Positions 20,253 through 29,376 of a stretch of 64,000 nucleotides of DNA are shown in pieces. Position 1 is the first letter of the stretch. Every line of letters starts with the position of its first letter. The notes beneath the pieces were generated by a model. That model was given only the letters and a program-made list of their open reading frames with translations, was not told the DNA's origin and ran no database searches. Source of the DNA: Aurantibacillus circumpalustris (GTDB lineage Bacteria > Bacteroidota > Bacteroidia > B-17B0 > Aurantibacillaceae); assembly GCF_029625215.1 (NCBI RefSeq), contig NZ_CP121197.1:496001-560000 (forward strand), in the 5' to 3' direction. The translations under genes were made by a program, and so were the position numbers.

Positions 20253-21077
20253 ATGGCAACAATTACCCAAAAAATTCACAGCCGAATTTCAGAAGGCTTA
20301 AAACGTTTCCAACCAATAGTAGAATCGGCTAAAATTAGAGATGTTAGTGAATCTGACACGGTTGTAATGCTGACAGGAATACTTTCTGAAATTTTGGGTT
20401 ACGATAAATATCTTGATATTACCACAGAATTAGCGATTAGAGGGACTTACTGTGATTTAGCCCTAAAGATCGACGGAAAACTTTCGCTTCTTATTGAAGC
20501 AAAAGCAATTGGCATAGAATTAAAGGAACCGCACGTAAAACAAGTTGTTGATTATGCTGCAAACAAGGGTATTGAATGGGTGATTCTCACGAATTCCGTG
20601 AATTGGAGAGTTTATAAGGTTATTTTCTCTAAGCCAATTCAAAATGTTTTGGTTTGTGACGTAGATTTTCTGAAACTAAGGCCGAAAGCAAATGAAGATA
20701 TTGAAAAAATATTTCTATTGTGTAAAGAAGCTGTTTCAAAATCTTCATTGGATGATTATTTTACACAGAAGCAAGCAACCAACAGATTTATGATTGGCAA
20801 TCTTTTATGCGAAGATTCTATTCTAAACACCTTGAAAAAAGAATTGAAACAAATTTATCCAGATATTAAAGTAACGAATGATGAGATTAGATCTGTTCTA
20901 ACAACTGACGTTATAAAACGAGAAATTTTAACAGGTGAAGAATCTGAAGAGGCAAAAAGGAAAATAGTAAAAGCAAATAAGAAAAAAGAAAAGATTAAAG
21001 CAGATAAAAAAGTAGAATCCGTACCGACCAATTCTGGCATTGAAATATTAGCAAAAACAGAGGATACTCAAAATTAA
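20253..21077 (+). CDS. Solitary HsdR N-terminal-domain (PD-ExK) protein
   Basis: The 274-residue protein matches the N-terminal nuclease domain of type I restriction HsdR subunits (HSDR_N). A conserved helix with EILGYDKYLDITTELAIRG is followed by the nuclease core YCDLAL ... LLIEAKAIG (the D and ExK of the PD-ExK motif). Strands VILTNSVNWRVYKV and a short C-terminal helical region follow. There is no helicase part, and no hsdM or hsdS gene nearby. The last 50 residues are Lys-rich. Stand-alone members are common and of unknown function; a nuclease or nucleic-acid-binding role is plausible. It is flanked by the candidate small RNA upstream and the REP array downstream. Confidence 0.75.
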   Translation: MATITQKIHSRISEGLKRFQPIVESAKIRDVSESDTVVMLTGILSEILGYDKYLDITTELAIRGTYCDLALKIDGKLSLLIEAKAIGIELKEPHVKQVVDYAANKGIEWVILTNSVNWRVYKVIFSKPIQNVLVCDVDFLKLRPKANEDIEKIFLLCKEAVSKSSLDDYFTQKQATNRFMIGNLLCEDSILNTLKKELKQIYPDIKVTNDEIRSVLTTDVIKREILTGEESEEAKRKIVKANKKKEKIKADKKVESVPTNSGIEILAKTEDTQN

Positions 21078-21161
21078 TAGTAACCTTAAATAAATTTCTG
21101 CCTTTTGAATTTCACTAATTCAAAAAAATACAATTCCAATTTCACGTTAACACGTTTAGCA

Positions 21162-21266
21162 AATGGTTAAAACCATTCTGTGTTTAGGTGTTGCGCATCA
21201 TAGTGTGAGGGATAAATCCCTCACACTATGAAGGGTATTGGTTTTGGAAAACCGTTTTAACGGTTT
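21162..21266. repeat. REP-like composite palindrome unit 1
   Basis: The unit has three palindromes in order: AATGGTTAAAACCATT (21162-21177), a 32-base palindrome (21199-21230) with 15-bp arms around AA and the core GGGATAAATCCC, and AAACCGTTTTAACGGTTT (21249-21266). Unit 2 repeats the same order 140 bases later. Confidence 0.8.
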
Positions 21267-21307
21267 AATTGCAAATACGATTATTGATATATGCATTATT
21301 GTGGTGT

Positions 21308-21414
21308 AAATGGTTAAAACCATTTCGGGTCGCGGGTATTCCATTCATTGCGTTGGGATTAATCCCAACGCAATGAATGGATATGGTGCACAACCAAAAC
21401 CGTTTTAACGGTTT
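21308..21414. repeat. REP-like composite palindrome unit 2
   Basis: The order is the same as in unit 1: AAATGGTTAAAACCATTT (21308-21325), a perfect 40-base palindrome (21341-21380) with core GGGATTAATCCC, and AAACCGTTTTAACGGTTT (21397-21414). The central palindrome shares only its core with unit 1, and its outer arms differ while remaining self-complementary. A small hairpin CGCAA-GGA-TTGCG (21519-21531) sits just before the transposase. Confidence 0.8.
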
Positions 21415-21554
21415 ATTACAAATGCTACAATTCATGGCAAGGGAATTTTTATTCATGATGTAATTTTATCATGGCAATATAACAAACGGGTTTTACCCTT
21501 CACAACGTTTCATCAATTCGCAAGGATTGCGCCGCATAAATCAAAAAACTCATT

Positions 21555-22001
21555 ATGCCACAATCCTATTACAAAATTTGGTTGCATGTTGTATTCTCTA
21601 CGAAATGTAGATTGCCTTTAATTGAACCACGTGTTGAAAGACAAATTCACGATCATATGCGCGAACAATTAATAGAACTGGGTTGTCCGGTTCGCATTAT
21701 AAATGGCATGTCAGATCATGTGCATTTGTTATTCCTACACAACCCACGCATGACAATTGCAGACGTTGTGAAACAGGTGAAAGGAAATACTTCGCATTGG
21801 ATTAACAAAAATGATTTAACGCAATTTAAATTTTCGTGGCAAGACGGCTATGGAGCCTTTTCGGTAAGCGAATCACAATTGGAGCGGGTTTTTCAATATA
21901 TCCGAAATCAAAAACAGCATCATGCTAAAAAATTATTTTCGCAAGAGTACGATGAATTTATTGCAGCGCATGGCTTGGTTAAAGAAAAGGAAACGGCGTG
22001 A
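21555..22001 (+). CDS. IS200-like (Y1) transposase, REP-associated tyrosine transposase type
   Basis: This is a single-domain Y1 HUH-endonuclease of 148 residues. It has the N-terminal YYKIWLHVVFSTKCR strand, the metal-binding HUH motif as DHVHLLF (His-Val-His), and the catalytic tyrosine region QDGYGAFSVSESQLERVFQYIRNQKQHH. Such enzymes cut and join single-stranded DNA at hairpins. There is no tnpB partner and no IS ends are evident. Two composite palindrome units lie directly upstream. This fits a RAYT, a domesticated relative of IS200 transposases that spreads or processes REP sequences. Confidence 0.85.
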   Translation: MPQSYYKIWLHVVFSTKCRLPLIEPRVERQIHDHMREQLIELGCPVRIINGMSDHVHLLFLHNPRMTIADVVKQVKGNTSHWINKNDLTQFKFSWQDGYGAFSVSESQLERVFQYIRNQKQHHAKKLFSQEYDEFIAAHGLVKEKETA

Positions 22002-22124
22002 CTTTAACAGGTTAAAATAGAAGTTGACAATTGAAAACTGCAATTTTCTCATTGCTTAGTACAACCGTTTAAATGATTAATACACTAAATTTGAATAAGC
22101 GTTACTATTTAGATCGCAAGAACT

Positions 22125-22967
22125 ATGAAAAATTTATACCACACACTAATTCTGTTTAGTCTAATAACCGTAACTGGGTTTAAAGGAAAGAGTCAGATTT
22201 TAAATGAAAATTTTAATTTGGGCATGCCTCTAAATTGGAATCAAAGCCCTCCAGGTAGTTGGAGCTATAGTTCAAACCTTGGCACAGGGGGAAGCGGCTG
22301 CTTTTACGCCTATGAAGCCAATTCAAACTCTATAACAGTTAACGTTGCTACACCAACTTTGAATTTGAACGCCGTGACCAATTTAACGGTCAGCTTTCAG
22401 TTCGCATCTGTCGCAAATAATTTTGTAGGTCCAGACTTAGCTCTTTATTACGATGCAGGAGCAGGTCCACAATTTTTGGCGCGTTGGGGAAGCGGGTTTA
22501 ATACAACAACTACCTATACGATAACTTACGGTAGTGATTATGTTCCACCACTCGATTCAATAAATATAAACTGGTATGCTTGTACCCACGCTATTTCTTC
22601 GATTAGCGGGGCTGCTGTAAAGTTTATTTTTGAAGCAGAGCTTGTAAACGGAGGTTATGCCGTGCTTGATAATATTGTGATTTCAGGTATTGTTCCGACA
22701 AATACAACCGGAATAGCAAACAATTCAGAAAATCAAACAATCACTGTTTTTCCAAATCCAACGCCAGATAAATATATTTTTATTAAAGGAGAAAACATTA
22801 AAAAAGTTTTTATTGATGATAATCTTGGTAAACACTTAAACTTTAATTACACTTTTAATCAAGAAGGCTTTGAATTGGACTTAAAAGATTTTGCTCGTGG
22901 CATTTACTATATAAGTATTGTGAAAGAAGGAGATGGTTTGATTTACAAAAAAATTATTCTGGAATAA
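22125..22967 (+). CDS. T9SS-secreted protein with a choice-of-anchor/MAM-like domain
   Basis: The 280-residue protein has a signal peptide (first about 23 residues, ending GKSQ). A beta-sandwich starts ILNENFNLGMPLNWNQS and ends YAVLDNIVISG, like cleaved-adhesin/choice-of-anchor J domains. The last 75 residues are a T9SS type A sorting domain (ITVFPNPTPDKYIFIKG ... GIYYISIVKEG ... KKIILE). It is surface or secreted; its binding partner is unknown. A TAAATTTG -7 element (22086-22093) lies 32 bases before the ATG, without a good -33 box. Confidence 0.8.
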   Translation: MKNLYHTLILFSLITVTGFKGKSQILNENFNLGMPLNWNQSPPGSWSYSSNLGTGGSGCFYAYEANSNSITVNVATPTLNLNAVTNLTVSFQFASVANNFVGPDLALYYDAGAGPQFLARWGSGFNTTTTYTITYGSDYVPPLDSININWYACTHAISSISGAAVKFIFEAELVNGGYAVLDNIVISGIVPTNTTGIANNSENQTITVFPNPTPDKYIFIKGENIKKVFIDDNLGKHLNFNYTFNQEGFELDLKDFARGIYYISIVKEGDGLIYKKIILE

Positions 22968-22970
22968 ATT

Positions 22971-24386
22971 TTATTTCCCAGTTTGCTTTAACTTAATATC
23001 ACCTTTTATTTGACACGGAGGAATCAAAGAATCTAACACAAGCGGTTTGCCTTGAGTAAGTAAATGCGATTTTAACCCACTGTAGTTTGGTTCATAAAGT
23101 GTACAACGGAATACTTGATTACGTGAGTTCTCTTTTGTTTCCTTTATAATACCATTACCTGACACAGGATTAATATAAGTCCAAACTATTTTGTTTGTTT
23201 TATCAATTTCAAAAAACTTGCCATTTGCACCTTCGCATATTAAAGTGTTGCCATTTGATAAACGTTGCGCGCTAGAAACATTACGAGAGTAAAAATTAAC
23301 TGGTATGCTATCGCTATATTTCCACTCCGCATCATCAGGTAAAAAAGCTTTTCCTTTTGTAAGATCATAAGTACCGTTCTTATTAATTGGTGTAACGATA
23401 ACCTCAACACTTGAATATTGACCACCGGGTCTATCTAAGCCATTATTGAACACCATAATCTTTCCTGCATCTTTCAATCCATTGGCTATCCAAAAAGCAC
23501 TGTGTTGATTAAATAATTTTTTGTCAACTACCGAACCTTGATTGTACGATTCAGGATTACCCCAGCGATATAATAGATCGCCACCCTTATTCCTTAATCC
23601 GCCGCTATGCGATGCTGCTTGCTTTATTGTAGTGCTATGATCAATAATAAATAGTTCGCCGAAATTTCGATTACTCACCAGAATTTGGTTGATGGCTGGG
23701 TTAAATACAACTGAATTAAAATGCAACCAATCTGGAACCGAAGCTGTTGAGTAATTAATGTTTATTAATTGTGGGTTTTCTGAAATAACACCATAATGTA
23801 AACCGTTAGTATTTACATCCTGAATTAAATGATCCCAGACACTCCATTCCCAAACTACAATGGCTGAATTTGTACCCACAGGCTTTAGTTCAATAATTTT
23901 CTCGTTCCATAATCCTTCACCAGCATACATTGAGTCTCTGCCCGCTTTAATAGCTTCTTCTCGCGACTTCTTTTCCCAAACAAGCATTAAAACATTTCCG
24001 TTTGGCATGGGATAAACATCATGATGTCGTCTTTCCCTTTTATTTGACAAGCTGTATTGCCAAAGAACCTTACTATTCCAGTCAAGTTTTTCTATTTTGC
24101 CACCGTCACCTGCAAACGTAGGTACAGAATCGGTGCAAGTTCTTAATAAGCTCCCGTTAGGTAAAAGATAAACGGATTGGCCTGGAATATATTTACTTTT
24201 CCATGAATGGATTTCATTTCCACACTTATCAATTAAATAAGTAGTTTTAGAATATAGCGGAGCAAATAAAACATATCCGTTGGTTGACTGCGTTGTTTGT
24301 TTTATTAACCCTGTTTGTTTTTGTGCATTAGCACTCAGGTAAATTGTAATAAGAAAAAGTAAAATTATTCTTTTTGTAAAACACAT
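22971..24386 (-). CDS. Arylsulfotransferase (ASST)-like propeller protein, copy 1
   Basis: This 471-residue exported protein (signal peptide ends YLSANAQ) has the ASST-like propeller repeats: GYVLFAPLYSKTTYLIDKCGNEIHSW, HHDVYPMPNGNVLML, DWLHFNSVVFNPAINQILVSNRNFGELFIIDHS and AQRLSNGNTLICEGANGKFFEID. Characterised ASSTs transfer sulfate between phenols in the periplasm through a catalytic histidine; HHDVYP is a candidate. Many Bacteroidota homologues are uncharacterised. There is no T9SS sorting domain, so it probably stays periplasmic or is a soluble export. It is paralogous to the gene at 27826. The ATG at 24386 is chosen over an in-frame TTG two codons upstream. Confidence 0.75.
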   Translation of the reverse strand: MCFTKRIILLFLITIYLSANAQKQTGLIKQTTQSTNGYVLFAPLYSKTTYLIDKCGNEIHSWKSKYIPGQSVYLLPNGSLLRTCTDSVPTFAGDGGKIEKLDWNSKVLWQYSLSNKRERRHHDVYPMPNGNVLMLVWEKKSREEAIKAGRDSMYAGEGLWNEKIIELKPVGTNSAIVVWEWSVWDHLIQDVNTNGLHYGVISENPQLININYSTASVPDWLHFNSVVFNPAINQILVSNRNFGELFIIDHSTTIKQAASHSGGLRNKGGDLLYRWGNPESYNQGSVVDKKLFNQHSAFWIANGLKDAGKIMVFNNGLDRPGGQYSSVEVIVTPINKNGTYDLTKGKAFLPDDAEWKYSDSIPVNFYSRNVSSAQRLSNGNTLICEGANGKFFEIDKTNKIVWTYINPVSGNGIIKETKENSRNQVFRCTLYEPNYSGLKSHLLTQGKPLVLDSLIPPCQIKGDIKLKQTGK

Positions 24387-24450
24387 ATTCAAAAAGTATA
24401 AAGATATAAATACATTAAACCTATTGTTGAAATAACAATTTTATTTAAAT

Positions 24451-24480
24451 AAAAAAGCCTCCAACTAATGGAGGCCTTTT
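24451..24480 (-). terminator. Intrinsic terminator after the large beta-helix protein gene
   Basis: GCCTCCA (24457-24463) and TGGAGGC (24469-24475) form a 7-bp stem with a 5-base loop. On the minus strand it is followed by six T (24456-24451), 25 bases past the stop of the gene ending at 24500. On the plus strand a shorter T run follows, so it may work both ways. Confidence 0.8.
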
Positions 24481-24499
24481 ATAAAATAATTTTTATAGC

Positions 24500-27400
24500 T
24501 TACTGCTTAATCATTTTGATTGCTTCGATTGAATTTTCATTTGTTTGAATCTTCACATAATACACTCCTTTAGACAACGAACTGATATCTAAAGTAGTTT
24601 TTACTTGACCGCTATTAACTTTCATAATAATACGTCCAGCAATATCAGTAACCTCGATATTTTGTATTGAACCTTTTCCGAGCTCTATATTAAACTCTGT
24701 GCTTGCAGGATTAGGATATACTTTTATTGTGTTACTTAAAGGATTTGTTTGTTTGATGCCAACACATGGATCAACTTGAATTACTGCGACTGCTTTTGCC
24801 GTACAGCCATTGTTATCTGTTCCAGTTACAGTATAAATAGTTGAAATGTTTGGTGAAACAATTGCGGGGTTCACTGGCAAATAACTTGAATTAGAAGTCC
24901 ATACATAACTTACAGCACCGCTAGCACTTAATGTAGCCATCTCACCCTGACAAATTTCGCTTTGATAACTTGCTGTTATAGTAGGTGAAATATTTACGGT
25001 CACATTATAAATAGCTTGTTTAATACACCCGTAAACATTTGTTCCTAATACGGAGTAGCTTGTTGAAGCAGTTGGATTTACAACTATGACTTGGGCTGTA
25101 GAGCTATTAGACCACGCGAAAGTATCGGCGTTACCAACCGCTTGCAGAGCAATAGCTTGGCCAGGGCAACTCACAGCATTATTTGCAACAATAGAAATAA
25201 TCGGAGTTGGATTTACAGTAATTAATTGAGAAGGGCCTTGACTTGAACAACCCGTTAATGTGCTTGTGCCAGTTACAGCATAACTACTGTTTGAACTCGG
25301 TGTAACTGTAATAGAAGAAGAAGTTTGACCACCACTCCAAAGATAAGAATTAGCACCACTCGCAATAATTGTTACATCTTCGCCAGCACAAATAACATTT
25401 GTTGAACTCCCAACAGTTACAGAAACTGGATTCAAAGCACAAGGAATAGTGATTGACAAATCATCCCAAGCAAAATAAGGGAAATAACCATAACCAGATT
25501 GGGTTGACACTTTAATGGCTGCGTAATAAATTCCAGAATTTGTTACTTGAAATGTATTTGACAAGGCGGCATAAGATGAGTTTGTAAGGTTACCTGCCTG
25601 AGTGGCAACTGGAACTAAACCTGTTGGCGACTGATTTGGTCCGATTGACATAGAAAGGTTAGCCCAATCAGGATAATTGGAAAAACCAGCGATATACCAC
25701 ATAGATGCAGAATACGTAATGCCGGCAAAAAGCTGTATGCCATTTGAATAAAAATAACTTGTTCCTGAAGGACTATAATAAAAAGCAGCGTATTTGTTGC
25801 CAGAATGCGCTACTCTATTCGAGTTTACGGGGCCTGTATATGTTTGGCAATTAGCTAAATTACTGACAGCCCAATTACAGTTTGGTAACTTATTATTACT
25901 CGCAATTCCCTCAAAACCCTCAAAATAGGGTACAGAGCTTGTTGTAGTAGGTACCACAGAAAGTTGTCCAGAAGCTAATGCGATTGAAGTTCCGCCAACA
26001 CATGTTACCACTGCACTATACCAAACCTGGCTATTTATTGGTGGTGTTACAATGTATTGGTTTGTGGCGGTAGCAACCGTGGTGAACGGGCCAAAGGCTG
26101 ATTGATTTGAGGTTTGCCATTGAAAAGACAATCCTGAAGAATTATAGTTACTTGGAATTCCCAATACAACAGAACTCCCAGGGCATAAAGTTCCTGACGG
26201 AGCAATAACAGCTCCTGTCGAAGGAGCTCCAGTACACGCGGTATTATAAAACTCTATGGCGCCTGGATCAGGAGTACTGCCTCTTGATGCGTTATAAAAA
26301 TCATTTCCAAGACCCAAATTTAATCCCACATTATTAAGTGCGTTCGAACCTGGGGTGAAATTACCAAAGGGTGGTGATGCGAATAATGGGTTAACGCTCC
26401 AACTCGCCTGATCAAAGGCTCCCGAGTTAATTGCCTGCCAATTGAGCATTGTTGTTTGGTTGGCGGTATAGTATCCAATATAATTTGTTGTACCACCACT
26501 ATTCATATATAGGTCATTATAGTTTGACACGGTAGTTGCAATTGTATAATACAAACAATACTTTGCGCCGGTGCCCGGATGAGTAATGCTTACGATGTTA
26601 TTATTGATACTAGTTGATGTTCCTCCAGTTGAATAAATACCTCTTATAGCACCTGTTCCACTTGTATAAGCGTCTCCAATAGAAACGGTATTGTGAAGTA
26701 CATTATTGTAATTACCAGTAGGTAGATACAAGCCGTAAATTGTGCCGTTTGTTTTAGTCACCGAAACAATATTGTTTCGAATTATATTTATACTACCAGT
26801 AACTGAAGTTGAAAGGTACATTCCATAAGTAGTACCTGTTGTTCCTGGCGCGTTTTCAAATAATTTGTGAATTAAATTACGTTCAACCAAAACACTGTAC
26901 GATTGTGTACTCAGGTATATACCAACACACGTTGTGGTTATACTTTGATTAGGACGTTCGATTGTATTACCAGAAAGAATAAAATTTCTATGGTATGCGT
27001 TAATAATTCCATAAGCAAAAAAATCGCGTATAGTACAATTAATAATGTTATTTCCCGTGTTAAAAGGCGAAGCAGTTAAGGCATATATGGTAACACCGTA
27101 ATAACCTCCCTCAATTACGCAAGATGTAAAATTATTATTATTGCCGCAATTCCCTGTTGTGGTAGGTCCTGTAGCATTACCCGAAATTGAAAGCGGTATC
27201 TGCGAACTTGAACTGCCAGAACTTGGTGCAGTAATAGTACATGTATTAAAAGCATTGTTATCTGCCGCATTCCACAAATGGCACGCTAAAGCATACGTTG
27301 ACCCTAATGCTTCAATATACAAACTATTAAAGGTCATGTAATCAGCACCATTTAATCCCAAAGTCCATGGTTGACCAGAATTTGAAGAATTAAAGGTTAA

Positions 27401-27691
27401 GAGACAGCCGTTACCGTTAACGGTAATGGTGCTTCCAGCGTTTACACCCACAATTGCGGGAAAATCAACCTGCTCATTGTAAGGCCCGCTATTAGCGACA
27501 ACATTCACAGTAAGATTTCCTGAAATACCCGAAGTTACTAAAGCTGTTCTTAAAGCATTAAATGTTTGATAATTTGTTCCGCCTGTAGGGGCTCCACTAT
27601 TGACAGTGACAATACCCGATATCTGCGCTGCTGCCTTAAAGGCAAAGAACAGGAAAAGGCTGATTCCATAGTTTGTGTATTTTTTTTTCAT
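24500..27691 (-). CDS. Large T9SS protein: beta-helix, choice-of-anchor and three Ig/PKD-like repeats
   Basis: The 1063-residue secreted protein has a signal peptide (ends FKAAAQ). A right-handed parallel beta-helix spans about residues 40-480, with many short NN-rich turns such as NNIVSVTKTNGTIYGLYL. An Ig-like region and a choice-of-anchor segment (VPYFEGFEG ... FAWDDLSI) follow. Three Ig/PKD-like repeats of about 75 residues each contain a CxG pair and SYxVTGT strands. It ends in a T9SS type A sorting domain (IKVYPNPASTEFNIEL ... GVYYVKIQTNENSIEAIKMIKQ). It is likely a surface adhesin or a polysaccharide-binding or degrading protein. The ATG at 27691 is used; the upstream 24 codons (from 27763) do not look like a signal peptide start. 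It lies between two ASST paralogues. Confidence 0.8.
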   Translation of the reverse strand: MKKKYTNYGISLFLFFAFKAAAQISGIVTVNSGAPTGGTNYQTFNALRTALVTSGISGNLTVNVVANSGPYNEQVDFPAIVGVNAGSTITVNGNGCLLTFNSSNSGQPWTLGLNGADYMTFNSLYIEALGSTYALACHLWNAADNNAFNTCTITAPSSGSSSSQIPLSISGNATGPTTTGNCGNNNNFTSCVIEGGYYGVTIYALTASPFNTGNNIINCTIRDFFAYGIINAYHRNFILSGNTIERPNQSITTTCVGIYLSTQSYSVLVERNLIHKLFENAPGTTGTTYGMYLSTSVTGSINIIRNNIVSVTKTNGTIYGLYLPTGNYNNVLHNTVSIGDAYTSGTGAIRGIYSTGGTSTSINNNIVSITHPGTGAKYCLYYTIATTVSNYNDLYMNSGGTTNYIGYYTANQTTMLNWQAINSGAFDQASWSVNPLFASPPFGNFTPGSNALNNVGLNLGLGNDFYNASRGSTPDPGAIEFYNTACTGAPSTGAVIAPSGTLCPGSSVVLGIPSNYNSSGLSFQWQTSNQSAFGPFTTVATATNQYIVTPPINSQVWYSAVVTCVGGTSIALASGQLSVVPTTTSSVPYFEGFEGIASNNKLPNCNWAVSNLANCQTYTGPVNSNRVAHSGNKYAAFYYSPSGTSYFYSNGIQLFAGITYSASMWYIAGFSNYPDWANLSMSIGPNQSPTGLVPVATQAGNLTNSSYAALSNTFQVTNSGIYYAAIKVSTQSGYGYFPYFAWDDLSITIPCALNPVSVTVGSSTNVICAGEDVTIIASGANSYLWSGGQTSSSITVTPSSNSSYAVTGTSTLTGCSSQGPSQLITVNPTPIISIVANNAVSCPGQAIALQAVGNADTFAWSNSSTAQVIVVNPTASTSYSVLGTNVYGCIKQAIYNVTVNISPTITASYQSEICQGEMATLSASGAVSYVWTSNSSYLPVNPAIVSPNISTIYTVTGTDNNGCTAKAVAVIQVDPCVGIKQTNPLSNTIKVYPNPASTEFNIELGKGSIQNIEVTDIAGRIIMKVNSGQVKTTLDISSLSKGVYYVKIQTNENSIEAIKMIKQ

Positions 27692-27825
27692 GTTGTGATT
27701 TTGTATGTTAGTTGTGTAGCAAGTGTATAAAAAAAAATCTAAATTTTTAGATAACGTAAGCACTTACCCAAAAGATTTAACATCTCCGTTTCACAAAATG
27801 TCATTAGAAGTTAAAAATTAAGTTA

Positions 27826-29181
27826 TTATTTACCGGAATTTAATTCAATTTCTTTACCAGAGATGAGCTTATGTTTTTTAAAACCTGAATAATTACCTTG
27901 GTAAAAACTACATCGAAATACTTGATTCTGACTAATGTTTGCAGTACTACTAACCACACCGCTTGCTGTTACAGGGCTCACATACTTCCACACAATTGTT
28001 TGAGCGCTATCAATTTCAAAAAACACGCCATTCGCCCCTTCGCAAATAAGTGTGTTACCGTTATATAAACGTTGTGCATTTGATACATTTCTTGAATAGA
28101 AGATAGTTTGAGGATCTGCAGTATATATCCAATTTAGTGTATCCGGTAAATAACCAAAATCTTTTTCGAATTTATAATTTGTATTGTTATCGAAAATAGG
28201 TTCAATTATTTCCACGCTTGAAAAATCACCAGCTGGTCTTTCCAAACCGTTATTAAAGATCATTATTTTATTTTCATCTTTCAGCCCTTTTGCAATCCAG
28301 TGAGCACTATGTTGTTTGTAGAGTTTCTGATCCTCAACGTCCCCATAATTGTAGGCCTGTGAATTTCCCCAACGGTATAACAAATCTCCACCTTTACGAT
28401 ACTGACCACCCGAATGAGATCTGCTTTCGTTTTTTTTACCATGTTCAATAATAAACACTTCATTAAAATTTCGATTACTAACAAGTATTTGTTTTAATTC
28501 GTTGTTGTAGGCGATAGAATTAAAATGCAACCAGTCTTCACTTTTGGATGCCAGATAATTAATATTGAATAGCTGTGGGTTTTTTGAAACGTTTCCGTAA
28601 TTTTCCTTTGTGGAATCAAAATCCTGAACAAGATGATCCCATACGTACCACTCCCATATTATTTCAGCTGAGTTTTTCCCTTTTGGTTTCAGCTCGATAA
28701 TTTTTTCACTCCACACACTTTCGCCAAGTAATTTGGGATCACGGCCCTTGGTGATTGATTGTTCAGGACTTTTTTTATCGCAAACCAAAACCAAAATATT
28801 TCCATTTGGTAAAGGACAAATATCGTGATGTTGACGTTGTGTTGAATCTGAAATTCTGTAAGACCATATTATCTTGCTATTCCAATCTAATTTTTCAATG
28901 CCGCCGCCGCCACCTGAAAAACTTCCAGTTGAATCGTTCGTTGTTCTTAGTAGTTGGCCATTTGGCAGTAAATAAACTGACTGATTAGGGCGTTTAGAGC
29001 TTTGCCAAGTATGCACTTGTTTTCCAAACTTATCAATTAGGTACGTGGTTTTAGAAAAAAGTGGTGCAAATAAAACATAACCCTCTGCGGATCCTTCCTC
29101 TCTTAGGATTAAGCCTGTTTTGGGTTGCGAGAAACTCTTTTGAATATTTAAAATAAAAAAAAGTAGTAGTGCTTTTTTCAT
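27826..29181 (-). CDS. Arylsulfotransferase (ASST)-like propeller protein, copy 2
   Basis: A 451-residue exported protein (signal peptide ends KSFSQ) paralogous along its whole length to the gene at 22971. It has the same blocks: GYVLFAPLFSKTTYLIDKFGKQVHTW, HHDICPLPNGNILVLV, DWLHFNSIAYNNELKQILVSNRNFNEVFIIEH, and AQRLYNGNTLICEGANGVFFEID. The divergence suggests an old duplication. The T9SS gene between the copies is unrelated to them, so either the pair was split by insertion or the three act together. Catalytic activity is unproven for this subfamily. Confidence 0.75.
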   Translation of the reverse strand: MKKALLLFFILNIQKSFSQPKTGLILREEGSAEGYVLFAPLFSKTTYLIDKFGKQVHTWQSSKRPNQSVYLLPNGQLLRTTNDSTGSFSGGGGGIEKLDWNSKIIWSYRISDSTQRQHHDICPLPNGNILVLVCDKKSPEQSITKGRDPKLLGESVWSEKIIELKPKGKNSAEIIWEWYVWDHLVQDFDSTKENYGNVSKNPQLFNINYLASKSEDWLHFNSIAYNNELKQILVSNRNFNEVFIIEHGKKNESRSHSGGQYRKGGDLLYRWGNSQAYNYGDVEDQKLYKQHSAHWIAKGLKDENKIMIFNNGLERPAGDFSSVEIIEPIFDNNTNYKFEKDFGYLPDTLNWIYTADPQTIFYSRNVSNAQRLYNGNTLICEGANGVFFEIDSAQTIVWKYVSPVTASGVVSSTANISQNQVFRCSFYQGNYSGFKKHKLISGKEIELNSGK

Positions 29182-29324
29182 TTGAATGGAATTGCTTGAC
29201 TTTATATTTTTTCAAATGTATATACTTATTTTGAAAATAAATTAGTGTTTCCGGATTATAAAACCATTAATGCGCTTAGTCACTTGAATTTATCTTAGAG
29301 CATTTTAGCCGTAAAAACACATCC

Positions 29325-29348
29325 AAAAAAAAGGAGACCTAAGTCTCC
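29325..29348 (-). terminator. Intrinsic terminator of hppD
   Basis: GGAGAC (29333-29338) pairs with GTCTCC (29343-29348) around CTAA. On the minus strand it is followed by eight T (29332-29325), and it lies 28 bases after the hppD stop. Confidence 0.85.
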
Positions 29349-29376
29349 GTTTTTAAAATTACAAATTAATGTCTGC

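Noticed and set aside
21162-21414. Regularly spaced palindromes considered as a CRISPR array
   Set aside because: Only two units are present, the repeats are composite and differ in the middle, there are no cas genes, and a Y1 transposase sits beside them. REP-like is the better reading.
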